From Candidatus Alistipes intestinigallinarum (lineage in GTDB: Bacteria; Bacteroidota; Bacteroidia; Bacteroidales; Rikenellaceae): a stretch of DNA of 54,386 nt. Every line of letters begins with the position of its first letter. Position 1 is the first letter of the stretch. The DNA is taken from contig DXDA01000016.1 in the NCBI GenBank assembly GCA_019115745.1, forward strand, positions 1 to 54,386, given 5' to 3'. Under the pieces are notes generated by a model. That model saw only the letters and a program-made list of their open reading frames with translations. It ran no database searches and had not been told where the DNA came from. A program made the translations under genes and the position numbers. Shown here piece by piece: positions 1-8,740 of this stretch.

Positions 1-2
1 TT

Positions 3-3000
3 GCGCTGGAGCGCCTTTCGGGCCGTTTCTACATGTCGCAGGGCTGCCTCGGCTTCGAGGATGCCGAGATCGTGACGCCCAACTCCGCCATCCGGATTCC
101 CTACATCTCGCTCGTGGGCAACTCCTGGGACGACTATAAGGATTTCGTCGGGCAGGTGCGCCTCGACGCTGCGGTGCGCAACTCGCGCGTCTCGACCGAC
201 GACATCGCCTGGTTCGCCCCCCGCCTGCGCGAGTGGCACGTGACTTTCGACGATGCCGATCTCGAACTCACGGGGCAGGTCGCCGACTTTACGGGCCGGA
301 TCCGGAGCCTCACGCTGTGCGACAGCACGACGCTCGTCGCCGACCTCGCCGTCAAGGGGCTTCCCGACATTCGGCAGACCCGTTTCGATCTGGATGTTTC
401 GCGACTGCGCTCCTCGGCGGGGGCTCTCGAACGGCTGGCCCTCGACATCACCGGGCGGCAGCTCCCGGAGCGTGTGGCCGGCATTGTGTCGAATTCCGGG
501 CGGATCGACCTCCGGGCCCGTTTCGAGGGGAGTCTGTCGTCGTTCGGAATGCGGGCGGGGATCGCCACCGACGTCGGGACGCTGACCTGCGACCTGGCGA
601 TGCGGCCCCTCCGGAAGGGGATGAGCAGCATCCGCGGCGGGGTTGAGACGCGCCGTTTCCGCCTCGGCGAGCTGCTCGACCGCCGCGACCTGCTGGGCGA
701 TGCCTCGCTCACGGCGCGCATCGACGGCATGATCGGCCGCGGCATGGCCGATGCCAATATCGTGGGCAACGTCTCGAACCTGAGCTTCAACGGCTATGTC
801 TACGACTCGCTGCGCCTTGACGGCCGCCTGCGCAACCGCGAATTTGACGGCCTGATCACGGCCCGGGACCCGAACCTCGGGTTCAACTTCTTCGGCAAGG
901 TCGATCTCAACGATTCGGTGCCGCGCTACGACTTCACGCTGGATCTGAAACACGCCGATCTGGCCAAACTCCATATCAACCAACGCGATTCGGTGTCGCA
1001 GCTCTCGGCCTTCCTAGAGGCCCACGCCGGAGGACGCTCGCTCGACGACCTGAACGGCCGGATCCGGATCACCGACGCCCGCTACCGCTACAACGACAAG
1101 GAGGTCACGGCCTCGGAGATCGACGTGCGGGGCGAGAACTCGGCCGACAGCAAGTTCGTCGAACTGCGCTCGGACTTCGCCGACGCGACGTTCCGCTCGA
1201 AAACCAGCTACCGCACCGTCTTCGAATACCTGCGGCGCAGTGCCTGGCGCTACCTGCCGATCCTCGGGCGTGCCGACCCGGGGCTGGATTCGCTGGGGCG
1301 CAAGACCGCCGTGGCGAACGACTTCTCGCTGCTGTCGGTCAACATCCGCAACTTCAATCCCGTGGCGGATGCCGTGGCTGCGGGGTTGCAGATTGCCGAC
1401 GGTTCGTCGTTGCAGCTGCTCTTCAACCCGGCGAGCGACCAGCTCTCGCTCAAGGCCTCGTCGGAGTATATCGAACGGCGGCGGATGCTTGCCACGCGCC
1501 TCTCGGTCAACGCTTCGAACCGCGGGGATTCGCTCGTGCTCTACGCCTCGGCCGAGGACCTCTATGCGGGGGTGCTGCATCTGCCGCAGCTGTCGCTGAC
1601 GGGCGGGGCGCGCCAGGGCCGGGTGCAGGTGACGGCCGGGTTTACCGATACGGCGCGCCGGGCTTCGGGACTCGTGGGGTTCCGGGCCGGCGTGGCTGAC
1701 GAAAACGGACCCAACGGACGCCTCGTGGAGCTGCATATCCAGCCTTCGCACATCACCCGCGGGTCGAAAACCTGGCAGATCTTCACCCGGAAGATCCTGA
1801 TCGATACGGCCCGGGTGACGATCGACCGCTTCCTGGTGATGAACGACCAGCAGGAGCTGCTGCTCGACGGCGTGGCCTCGCGCAGCCGGGAGGATTCGCT
1901 CTCGCTGTGGCTGCAGAACTTCGACCTGGGGCCCTTCACGCAGATCGCCGAACGCATGGGCTACTACATCGAGGGCCGTACGAACGGTTCGGCGACGATG
2001 AAATCGGTGCTGAAGGGGGCGGAGGTGACGGCCGACATCCTGCTCGACAGCGTGGAGGTCAACGACATCCCGGCCCCGCCGATGCGTCTGTCGTCGCGGT
2101 GGGATTTCGCACAGAACCGGGCCGGCGTGACGGTGACCAACCGGGTGAAGCGCGATACGCTGATCCGGGGCTTCTACGCCCCGGTCCGCAACCGCTACTA
2201 TGCACGGATGCGGGTCGACAGCCTCGACATGGGGCTGCTGGACCCGATCCTTTCGGGGGTGATCTCCTCGACCGAGGGGCTTGCGTCGGCCGATCTGGTG
2301 CTGCAGGGGCAGGGGCGTGCGGCCGATCTCGGGGGTGAGATCCGTGTGCGGGACCTCCGCACGACGGTCGACTACACCCGGGTGGCCTACTCGATGCCCG
2401 AAGCGGTGCTCACGGTCCGGAACAACCGCTTCCAGGCGTCGAACGTCCCGGTGTTCGACCCGAAGGGCAACCGCGGGCGGTTCGATCTCGACCTGAGTCT
2501 GCAACACCTCTCGAACATCTCCTACGACGTGCGGGTCGCCCCGCAGCAGATGCTGGTGCTGAATACCACGGCCGAGGACAACGACCTCTTTTACGGTGAG
2601 GTCTATGCCTCGGGGCTGGCCCGCATCCGGGGCGACAAGGGCTCGGTCGACATGCAGATCGCGGCCTCGACCGACGGGAATTCGACCTTCGTGATGCCGC
2701 TGTCGAGCAAGTCCAACATTTCGAGTGCGGATTTCGTGGTCTTCGTGCAGCCCGAGAAGGTCGACACGCTGGACGACGTGGCGCTCCGCAAACTCTCGTT
2801 CGAACGCCGCCGCCGTACGGAGTTCGAGGCCGGGAGCCGGATGAACATCGACATGGCGCTGGACGTGCGTCCCGACGTGGAGGTGGAGCTGGACGTGGCG
2901 GGCAATACGGTGCGGGGTCGCGGCGCCGGGGCGCTGAACCTGCAGATCAATCCCCGGGACAACGTCTTCATGATCAACGGCGACTATACGATCGCCGAGG

Positions 3001-4058
3001 GGAGCTTCATGCTCTCGCTGCAGCAGATCATCAACAAGCGCTTCACGATCGAGAGCGGGTCGTCGATCCAGTGGACGGGTTCGCCGATGAACGCCCTGCT
3101 GGACATCGACGCCGTGTACAAGGTCAAGGCGTCGCTGCAGCCGCTGCTGCAGGGGACGTCGGAGAATCTGGGCGGCGACCGTTCGGTGCCGGTCGAGTGT
3201 GTGATCCACCTCGGGGATTTCCTCTCGAATCCGAGCATCGGGTTCGATGTCCGGGTTCCGGGTTCGGACCCCGAGACGGCGGCCGTGGTGGCCAGTGCGC
3301 TCTCGACGCCCGAGACGGTCGACACGCAGTTCCTCTACCTGCTGCTCTTCAACAGCTTCATGTCCGAGGGCACGACGCAGGATACGTCGAACATCGGCAG
3401 CTCGGTGTCGGCGGCCACCGGCCTGGAGTTCGTGTCGAACATGGTGAGCAACTGGCTCTCGTCGTCGGACTACAACGTGGTGATCCGCTACCGCCCGAAA
3501 TCGGAGCTGACGAGCGACGAGGTGGATTTTGGGCTCTCGAAGAGTTTGATCAACAACCGGCTGTTCGTGGAGATCGAGGGCAACTACCTGATCGACAACA
3601 AGGAGGTGGTGAACAACAACTCGTCGATGTCGAACTTCATGGGCGAGGCCTACATCACCTACCTGATCGACCGGGCCGGGACGCTGAAACTGAAGGCCTT
3701 CACGCAGACGATCGACCGCTTTGACGAGAACCAGGGTCTGCAGGAGACGGGTATCGGCGTCTATTTCAAGGAGGATTTCGACAACCTGCGGGACCTTCGC
3801 AACCGCATCCGGGACCGTTTCACGAACAAGTTGCGCAAGGCGCGGCGTCAGGCGCGGCGCCAGGCCCGGGAGGCCGAGAGGGCGGAGGCCGAGGCCCGGA
3901 AGGCTGCGGAGCGCTCCGCCGGGGACACGCCCGGGGAGCCGTCGCTCTTCGATGGCGGGGAGGAGGTCTACGAGGAGACTGCGGCCGGGCAGGGCGTTCC
4001 GCGGAGTGACGGCCCCGACGGTCCCGACGAACTCCGGCCCGATCCCGACGAGGTTTGA
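3..4058 (+). CDS. tamB: TamB-like translocation/assembly module protein (5' truncated by window edge)
   Basis: The reading frame is open from the left edge, so the first internal ATG (33) is not the true start and the gene begins outside the window. About 1,350 residues are visible, rich in alternating beta-strand sequence typical of the long beta-helical TamB (DUF490) family. The C-terminal third, around the passages at 2840-3600, carries the conserved TamB domain. The protein ends in a basic, Arg/Ala-rich helical stretch and then an acidic Gly/Pro/Asp tail, which is outside the conserved fold. TamB proteins span the periplasm and help move phospholipid or outer-membrane proteins to the outer membrane. 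That role is family knowledge, not visible here. The stop codon lies inside the first unit of a degenerate repeat. Family assignment is fairly secure; the exact cargo is unknown. Confidence 0.85.
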   Translation, partial: ALERLSGRFYMSQGCLGFEDAEIVTPNSAIRIPYISLVGNSWDDYKDFVGQVRLDAAVRNSRVSTDDIAWFAPRLREWHVTFDDADLELTGQVADFTGRIRSLTLCDSTTLVADLAVKGLPDIRQTRFDLDVSRLRSSAGALERLALDITGRQLPERVAGIVSNSGRIDLRARFEGSLSSFGMRAGIATDVGTLTCDLAMRPLRKGMSSIRGGVETRRFRLGELLDRRDLLGDASLTARIDGMIGRGMADANIVGNVSNLSFNGYVYDSLRLDGRLRNREFDGLITARDPNLGFNFFGKVDLNDSVPRYDFTLDLKHADLAKLHINQRDSVSQLSAFLEAHAGGRSLDDLNGRIRITDARYRYNDKEVTASEIDVRGENSADSKFVELRSDFADATFRSKTSYRTVFEYLRRSAWRYLPILGRADPGLDSLGRKTAVANDFSLLSVNIRNFNPVADAVAAGLQIADGSSLQLLFNPASDQLSLKASSEYIERRRMLATRLSVNASNRGDSLVLYASAEDLYAGVLHLPQLSLTGGARQGRVQVTAGFTDTARRASGLVGFRAGVADENGPNGRLVELHIQPSHITRGSKTWQIFTRKILIDTARVTIDRFLVMNDQQELLLDGVASRSREDSLSLWLQNFDLGPFTQIAERMGYYIEGRTNGSATMKSVLKGAEVTADILLDSVEVNDIPAPPMRLSSRWDFAQNRAGVTVTNRVKRDTLIRGFYAPVRNRYYARMRVDSLDMGLLDPILSGVISSTEGLASADLVLQGQGRAADLGGEIRVRDLRTTVDYTRVAYSMPEAVLTVRNNRFQASNVPVFDPKGNRGRFDLDLSLQHLSNISYDVRVAPQQMLVLNTTAEDNDLFYGEVYASGLARIRGDKGSVDMQIAASTDGNSTFVMPLSSKSNISSADFVVFVQPEKVDTLDDVALRKLSFERRRRTEFEAGSRMNIDMALDVRPDVEVELDVAGNTVRGRGAGALNLQINPRDNVFMINGDYTIAEGSFMLSLQQIINKRFTIESGSSIQWTGSPMNALLDIDAVYKVKASLQPLLQGTSENLGGDRSVPVECVIHLGDFLSNPSIGFDVRVPGSDPETAAVVASALSTPETVDTQFLYLLLFNSFMSEGTTQDTSNIGSSVSAATGLEFVSNMVSNWLSSSDYNVVIRYRPKSELTSDEVDFGLSKSLINNRLFVEIEGNYLIDNKEVVNNNSSMSNFMGEAYITYLIDRAGTLKLKAFTQTIDRFDENQGLQETGIGVYFKEDFDNLRDLRNRIRDRFTNKLRKARRQARRQAREAERAEAEARKAAERSAGDTPGEPSLFDGGEEVYEETAAGQGVPRSDGPDGPDELRPDPDEV

Positions 4059-4200
4059 AAAAGGCCCGGTGAGCCCCGGCAAGGTTCCGGCGAGATTTGA
4101 AAAGCCCGACAAGCCCCGGCAAGATTTGAAAAAGGTTTGGGGGAGTCCCGACAAGACTCGAAAACCCCGAAAACCCCGAAAAAAGGTTGAAAAGAGGTAA
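4050..4200. repeat. Degenerate GAAAA/CCCG-rich repeat after tamB
   Basis: From the tamB stop codon to about 40 bp before exbB the sequence is built of imperfect units of roughly 30-40 bp. Each unit opens with GA(G/A)(G/A)TTTGAAAA or a variant, followed by CCCG(A/G)CAAG-like blocks. Unit starts are near 4050, 4092, 4121 and 4155. It shows no coding bias and no hairpin strong enough to call a terminator. Confidence 0.6.
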
Positions 4201-4239
4201 AACAATTTATAGAAAACACTAAATTTACAGAAAAAGGTT

Positions 4240-4914
4240 ATGACAACATTTTTGCAGGCTGCCGAAGCGGTGGCCGTCAGTGAGGAGGCCCGGATGGGCT
4301 TGTGGGAGCTGTTTACCAAGGGAGGCTGGCTGATGTGGCCGCTGCTGGCGCTGGGAGGCGTGACGATCTTCATCTTCGTGGAGCGCTTCCTGGCCATTCG
4401 CAAGGCGTCGGTGCTGGACATGAACTTCATGAACCGCATCCGCGACTACATCTCCGACGGGAAAATCGCCACGGCCGTGAATCTGTGCAAGAAGACCGAC
4501 ACGCCGATTGCGCGGATGGTGGAGAAGGGTATCGAACGCATCGGGCGCCCGATGGGCGACGTGCAGACGGCCATCGAGAACGTGGCCAACCTCGAAGTCT
4601 CGAAGCTGGAGAACGGTCTTCCGTTCCTGGCGACGATCGCCGGCGGTGCGCCGATGCTGGGATTCCTCGGTACGGTGCTCGGTATGGTGCAGACCTTTAT
4701 GGACATGTCGGCGGCGGGCGGTACGGTCGACCTGGCGCTGCTCGCAAGCGGTATGTACGTGGCGATGGTGACGACCGTCGGCGGTCTGATCGTCGGTATC
4801 CCGGCCTACTTCGGCTACAACTACCTGGTGGCCCGCATCGAGAAACTCGTCTTCCAGATGGAGGCCAACTCGATCGCCTTCATGGATATTCTGAATCAAC
4901 CCGTTCAAAAATAG
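4240..4914 (+). CDS. exbB: MotA/TolQ/ExbB proton channel family protein
   Basis: This 224-residue inner-membrane protein is the proton-channel subunit of a TonB/Tol energy-transduction complex. Three hydrophobic segments are visible. The first is near residues 28-50 (LMWPLLALGGVTIFIF), and two more lie close together near residues 128-150 and 168-195. They flank a cytoplasmic loop, as is usual for the family. The Gly-rich LGFLGTVLGMVQTF and TTVGGLIVGIPAY stretches match the conserved ExbB/TolQ core. It starts a tight cluster with ExbD (6 bp gap) and a TonB-like protein. Whether the complex serves TonB-dependent import or a Tol-like envelope role cannot be decided from sequence. The TonB-type partner favours import. 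Confidence 0.9.
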   Translation: MTTFLQAAEAVAVSEEARMGLWELFTKGGWLMWPLLALGGVTIFIFVERFLAIRKASVLDMNFMNRIRDYISDGKIATAVNLCKKTDTPIARMVEKGIERIGRPMGDVQTAIENVANLEVSKLENGLPFLATIAGGAPMLGFLGTVLGMVQTFMDMSAAGGTVDLALLASGMYVAMVTTVGGLIVGIPAYFGYNYLVARIEKLVFQMEANSIAFMDILNQPVQK

Positions 4915-4920
4915 CACGCT

Positions 4921-5325
4921 ATGGCAATCAAACACGGATCGAAGGTCGAGAAGTCATTCTCGGCGTCGTCGATGACCGACCTGATGTTCCTGCTGCTGCT
5001 GTTCCTCTTGATCGCCACGACGCTGATCAACCCCAACGCCCTGAAGCTGATGCTTCCGAAGAGTTCGAACCAGTTGAAGGAGAAGGCGATGACGACGGTT
5101 TCGGTGCAGGATACGGGCGGCAAGTACCGCTATTACGTGGAGTTGCAGGAGGTCGGCTCGATCGAGGGCGTGGAGCGGGCGCTGAAGGCGCGCCTCGACG
5201 GCCAGAAGGACGCTACGGTGTCGCTGCACTGCGACAAGTCGGTGGCTGTCGACGAGGTGGTCAAGGTGATGAACATCGCCAAGGACAATAACTACAAACT
5301 CATATTGGCAACCAATCCCCGGTAG
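4921..5325 (+). CDS. exbD: ExbD/TolR family biopolymer transport protein
   Basis: This 134-residue protein has a short cytoplasmic N-terminus, one transmembrane helix (about residues 20-42) and a periplasmic domain. An aspartate (Asp20, in SSMTDLMFLLLLF) sits at the start of the helix, where ExbD/TolR proteins carry their proton-conducting Asp. It would pair with the ExbB-like protein 6 bp upstream to couple proton flow to TonB. The length is typical of the family. Confidence 0.9.
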   Translation: MAIKHGSKVEKSFSASSMTDLMFLLLLFLLIATTLINPNALKLMLPKSSNQLKEKAMTTVSVQDTGGKYRYYVELQEVGSIEGVERALKARLDGQKDATVSLHCDKSVAVDEVVKVMNIAKDNNYKLILATNPR

Positions 5326-5468
5326 TTGGATGCAATGGCGGACCGGTCGGTCGGCCGATGTCGCGGCCTGCGGGCCCGGCTGCAGGACCGATCCACCCCT
5401 GAATCCCCTCCGGGCCGGTGCTTCGGACCGCATCGCGGTCTGGATGGCGCCCGGTTGCCGGTAAAAAG

Positions 5469-6164
5469 ATGCTTATGTATTATTATGACCCTGATCATAA
5501 ATCACCCCGCAGATGGGCGATGATTGCAGCGGCGGCCTACGGGGTGCTGCTGGCGGGTTCGTTCGCGCTGGTGTCGTTCGACTTCTCGCCGGCGCTGGAG
5601 AAACCCGGGGACACGATCCTCGTGGACTTCACCGAACCGCCCGTCGTGGAGCCTCCGAAGCCGCCGGTGAAGGTGGCTACGGAGCCGCGCGTGCACGATG
5701 AGGCCGCCCCCGTGGAGCAGGTGGCCCAGGCCGCGGGCAAGGACGAGGTGACGCAGACCCCGAACCCGAAGGCGCTCTTCAAGATGAACCGGGGCGGGGC
5801 GGACGAACCCGACAACGCCGGGAATCCGCGGGCCCCGGAGGGGGAGGAGAAGGCCTCCGGAAAGGGCCCGGGGCTGAATCCCGACGGCCTGGACCAGCTC
5901 GACAAAGGGCTGCAGGGCCGCGGACTGGTGGGTGACCTCCCGCGGCCGTCGTACCCGGGCGGGAAGAGCGGCAAGGTGGTGATCCGCGTGACGGTGGATG
6001 CCCGGGGCCATGTCACGAGCGCCTCCTACGAACCGGTGGGCTCCACGACGGACGCCTCGGAACTGATCGAGGCGGCACGTGCCGCGGCCCTGAAGGCGCG
6101 CTTCACGGAGAGCCGCGCAACGGTGCAGGGCGGAACGATCACCTATGTATTTAAGTTGAACTAA
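5469..6164 (+). CDS. TonB-like energy transducer
   Basis: I place the start at 5469 (231 residues), because the earlier in-frame ATG at 5418 would add a GC-rich, non-hydrophobic extension. The N-terminus is cytoplasmic and basic. A transmembrane helix follows near residues 16-36 (AMIAAAAYGVLLAGSFALVSF), then a Pro/Glu-rich spacer with EPPVVEPPKPPVKV that would cross the periplasm. A C-terminal TonB fold spans about residues 150-231 (KVVIRVTVDARGHVTSASY). The domain order is that of a TonB protein, and the gene follows ExbB and ExbD. A gap of 143 bp separates it from exbD, with no visible promoter. It could alternatively serve a gliding or Tol-type system, but TonB is the simplest reading. Confidence 0.8.
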   Translation: MLMYYYDPDHKSPRRWAMIAAAAYGVLLAGSFALVSFDFSPALEKPGDTILVDFTEPPVVEPPKPPVKVATEPRVHDEAAPVEQVAQAAGKDEVTQTPNPKALFKMNRGGADEPDNAGNPRAPEGEEKASGKGPGLNPDGLDQLDKGLQGRGLVGDLPRPSYPGGKSGKVVIRVTVDARGHVTSASYEPVGSTTDASELIEAARAAALKARFTESRATVQGGTITYVFKLN

Positions 6165-6177
6165 CGAATTAGGAACC

Positions 6178-6627
6178 ATGAAAAAGATTGGGATGGCCCT
6201 GTTGGGATGCCTGCTCCTCTCGGGAGCCCATGCCGGAAAACCGGCGGCGGACGAAAAGGGTGCACACCTGCGGCTGGAGGGCACCTCGTGGGACTTCGGC
6301 GACGTGCCGCGCCGCGGCGGCGATCTGGTGCACGAGTTCCGCTTCGTGAACGACGGAACGGCTCCGCTGGTGCTGCTGCGGGTCGTCACGTCGTGTTCGT
6401 GCCTGAAGGCGTCGTTCTCGAAACGTCCGGTAGCCCCGGCCGACTCGGGGGTGATCCGCATCGTCTACGAACCCCACAAGAGCGAACCCGGCACCTTCAA
6501 CAAGGTGATCCAGATCTATTCGAACTCGGTCGACGGGCGGGACATCCTCACCGTCCAGGGAAACTCCATCGACGGAGAGACGCCCCGCAAGGCCCGCGCC
6601 GAGCGTGAGAAAGTGAAAAACAAGTAA
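6178..6627 (+). CDS. DUF1573 domain protein, exported
   Basis: This protein of 149 residues begins with a signal peptide (MKKIGMALLGCLLLSGAHA). A DUF1573 module follows, an Ig-like fold of about 100 residues. The recognisable elements are WDFGDVPRRGG, the FRFVNDGTAPL strand and the VTSCSCLKASF cysteine-containing turn. The cysteine pair in SCSC is characteristic of this family in Bacteroidota. The function is unknown. It sits 13 bp after the TonB-like gene and so may be cotranscribed with the exb cluster. The C-terminal tail is highly charged (KARAEREKVKNK). Confidence 0.8.
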   Translation: MKKIGMALLGCLLLSGAHAGKPAADEKGAHLRLEGTSWDFGDVPRRGGDLVHEFRFVNDGTAPLVLLRVVTSCSCLKASFSKRPVAPADSGVIRIVYEPHKSEPGTFNKVIQIYSNSVDGRDILTVQGNSIDGETPRKARAEREKVKNK

Positions 6628-6641
6628 AAACAGACCGCTTT

Positions 6642-7955
6642 ATGTCGCTTCTATTTTCAAATGCCACGATCCTGCCGATGACCGATCCGGGCAACGGACC
6701 CCGAACCCTGACGGGTTGGGTGGGGGTTGCCGGAAACCGGGTGGCGCTGGTCACCGCCTCGGAGGATGCTGCCGCGGCGTTCCGTGCGGCACATCCCGGC
6801 CTGCGCGAGATCGACTGCCGCGGGCGGCTGGTCATGCCGGGACTCGTCAACACCCACTGCCATGCCGGGATGACGCTCCAGCGCAGCTACGCCGACGACA
6901 TCCCGCTCATGTCGTGGCTCAACGACTACATCTGGCCCTTCGAATCGCGGCAGACGCCCGACGACGTGGCGCTGGGCATGACGCTCGGAATCGTCGAGAT
7001 GCTGCTGGGCGGCGTGACGTCGTTCGTCGACATGTACTATTTCCAGGATCGCTGTGTGGAGGTTGCCGAGCGGCTCGGCATCCGCGCCGTGCTGGGCTGC
7101 AACTATTTCGATACGAACATCGACGAGGTTTTCCCGCAGATGGAGCGGGCCGTCGGGCTGGCTGCTGCGGGCAGCGGGCGGGTGCGGATCGCCGTGGCGC
7201 CCCATTCGCCCTATACGGTCTCGCCGGAGAACTTCGTGCGGGGCAAGGAGCTGGCCGACGAATACGGAATCGGGTTGATGACCCATATCGCCGAGACGCG
7301 TGACGAGATCCGCATCGTGCGCGAACGCTACGGCCGTACGCCGGTCGAGCACCTCGATGCCCTGGGGCTGCTGACCCCGCGCACGATCGGAGCCCACTGC
7401 GTCCACGTCACGGAGTCCGACATCGAGACGCTGGCGGCCCGGGGCGTGACCGTGTCGCACAACCCGCAGAGCAACATGAAGATTTCGAGCGGCGTGGCTC
7501 CGGTGGAGGCGCTGCGCCGGGCCGGGGCGCTGGTGACGGTGGCCACGGACGGCACCTGCTCGAACAACGACCTGGACCTGTGGGAGGAGCTGCGTACGGC
7601 AGCCTTCCTGCAGAAATCCGCCACGGGCGACCCGACGGCACTCCCGGCCTGGGAGGCGCTGCGCATGGCCACGGCCAACGGCGCCCGGGCCATGGGGTAT
7701 GCCGACGGCGAACTGGGCGTGCTGCGCGAGGGGGCGCTGGCGGACCTGATCGTCGTGGACCTGCAGAAACCCCACCTGCAGCCGATTCACGACGTGGTTT
7801 CGAATCTGGTCTACTGCGGCAAGGCTGCGGATGTCGACACGGTGGTGGTCGACGGGCGGATTGTCGTCGAAAACCGCCGGATCGAAGGGGTCGACCTTGC
7901 GGAACTCTATGGCCGGGTGGCCGGGGCGGTTCGCCGGATTGCGACGAAGGAATGA
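6642..7955 (+). CDS. mtaD: Amidohydrolase, MTA/SAH deaminase-type
   Basis: This 437-residue cytoplasmic amidohydrolase has the full metal-binding set of the family. His72 and His74 lie in VNTHCHAG, a His in LMTHIAETRDE, a His in GAHCVHVTESD, and an Asp in ATDGTCSNNDLDLWEE. The NNDLDLWEE and NMKISSG motifs are those of 5'-methylthioadenosine/S-adenosylhomocysteine deaminases and related chlorohydrolase-type enzymes. The likely reaction is hydrolytic deamination of an adenine nucleoside to the inosine form. Substrate is inferred from motif similarity only; guanine or other purine deamination is possible. The gene starts 14 bp after the DUF1573 gene. Confidence 0.8.
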   Translation: MSLLFSNATILPMTDPGNGPRTLTGWVGVAGNRVALVTASEDAAAAFRAAHPGLREIDCRGRLVMPGLVNTHCHAGMTLQRSYADDIPLMSWLNDYIWPFESRQTPDDVALGMTLGIVEMLLGGVTSFVDMYYFQDRCVEVAERLGIRAVLGCNYFDTNIDEVFPQMERAVGLAAAGSGRVRIAVAPHSPYTVSPENFVRGKELADEYGIGLMTHIAETRDEIRIVRERYGRTPVEHLDALGLLTPRTIGAHCVHVTESDIETLAARGVTVSHNPQSNMKISSGVAPVEALRRAGALVTVATDGTCSNNDLDLWEELRTAAFLQKSATGDPTALPAWEALRMATANGARAMGYADGELGVLREGALADLIVVDLQKPHLQPIHDVVSNLVYCGKAADVDTVVVDGRIVVENRRIEGVDLAELYGRVAGAVRRIATKE

Positions 7956-8004
7956 TGTTTTCGGCACCGGATTTGCGGGCCGAAGCGTAACATAAATTGG
8001 ATGC

Positions 8005-8520
8005 ATGATGGAGTATCAGGTAACTTTCGGCGGCAAGGAGGTAAGACTCCTCGGCCGACATTGTGAAGTGGGCGAAAAGGCCCCGTCGTTTACGCTTGTC
8101 GACGGTTCGCTGCAATGTGTGCCTTCGGATCGTTTCTTCGGCAAGGTCCGCATTTACAGCGTCTTCCCGTCGGTCGACACCCCGGTCTGTTCGCTGCAGA
8201 ACGTCCGTTTCAACCGCGAAGCCGCCCAGTTGGGCGAAGATGTGGTCATCCTGTCCATTTCCGTGGACCTTCCCTTTGCGCAGAAACGCTTCTGCGCCGC
8301 GGAGGGCATTGACCGCGTGCACGTCCTCTCGGACTACCGGGAGCTGGATTTCGGACTGAAGTACGGTTTCGTGCTGGAGGAGTTCCGCTTGTTGGCCCGC
8401 GGCGTGGTCGTGGTCGACCGCGACGATACGGTGCGTTACGTGGAGTATGTTCCGGAGGTTTCGCACGAACCCGATTACGAACGGGCTTTGCACGTGGTGC
8501 GCGAACTGCTCGGCAAATAG
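8005..8520 (+). CDS. tpx: Thiol peroxidase, peroxiredoxin family
   Basis: This protein of 171 residues (170 from the second ATG at 8008) removes hydroperoxides using a reactive cysteine. The peroxidatic Cys62 sits in the Tpx signature PSVDTPVCSLQ, and the resolving Cys97 is in KRFCAAEGI. This is the spacing expected for atypical two-cysteine Tpx enzymes. There is no signal peptide, so it is probably cytoplasmic. It is followed by a strong bidirectional terminator, which closes this rightward transcription unit. Confidence 0.93.
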   Translation: MMEYQVTFGGKEVRLLGRHCEVGEKAPSFTLVDGSLQCVPSDRFFGKVRIYSVFPSVDTPVCSLQNVRFNREAAQLGEDVVILSISVDLPFAQKRFCAAEGIDRVHVLSDYRELDFGLKYGFVLEEFRLLARGVVVVDRDDTVRYVEYVPEVSHEPDYERALHVVRELLGK

Positions 8521-8553
8521 CCTTCGGGGTGCATCCGCCCCCGGTTTACACGC

Positions 8554-8590
8554 AAAGACCGGCGATCCGTGAGGATCGCCGGTCTTTTTC
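8554..8590 (+). terminator. Strong intrinsic terminator after tpx
   Basis: A perfect 15-bp stem (8554-8568 pairing with 8573-8587) closes a GTGA loop and is followed by a T run. The A-run on the 5' side means it could also stop transcription arriving from the leftward glgB gene. Confidence 0.92.
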
Positions 8591-8727
8591 GGATCGGACT
8601 CGCCGTTTCCAGCGGATCGCATCTGTCGCTTCCAGCGGATCGGACTCGCCTCTTCCAATAGATCGGACCTGCCGTTTCCAACGGATCGGACTCGCCGCTT
8701 CCAATAGATCGGGCCTGCCGTTTCCAC
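8590..8727. repeat. Six tandem copies of a 23-bp repeat between tpx and glgB
   Basis: Six contiguous units of exactly 23 bp run from 8590: 8590-8612, 8613-8635, 8636-8658, 8659-8681, 8682-8704 and 8705-8727. The consensus opens with CGGATCGGACTCGCC and ends with GTTTCCAA. Units differ at a few positions; units 4 and 6 begin TAGATC instead of CGGATC. The array starts on the last base of the tpx terminator region and ends 13 bp before the glgB stop codon. The 23-bp period is not a codon multiple, so translation of the array is unlikely. Confidence 0.93.
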
Positions 8728-8740
8728 CCCTCCCCTCCTC

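Noticed and set aside
3721..4200. Alternate-frame extension with a Lys/Pro-rich repeat tail after tamB
   Set aside because: Upstream it only shadows tamB, and the repeat-encoded tail has no known domain or independent start signal.
1014..4439. A 1,141-codon minus-strand frame
   Set aside because: It opposes tamB and runs into exbB. No domain is recognisable, and the opposite strand carries clear protein families.
5326..5468. A small gene between exbD and the TonB-like gene
   Set aside because: The gap is GC-rich with partial palindromes but no convincing start, length or protein pattern.
8590..8727. CRISPR array
   Set aside because: The 23-bp units are directly adjacent with no spacers, and no cas genes are nearby.
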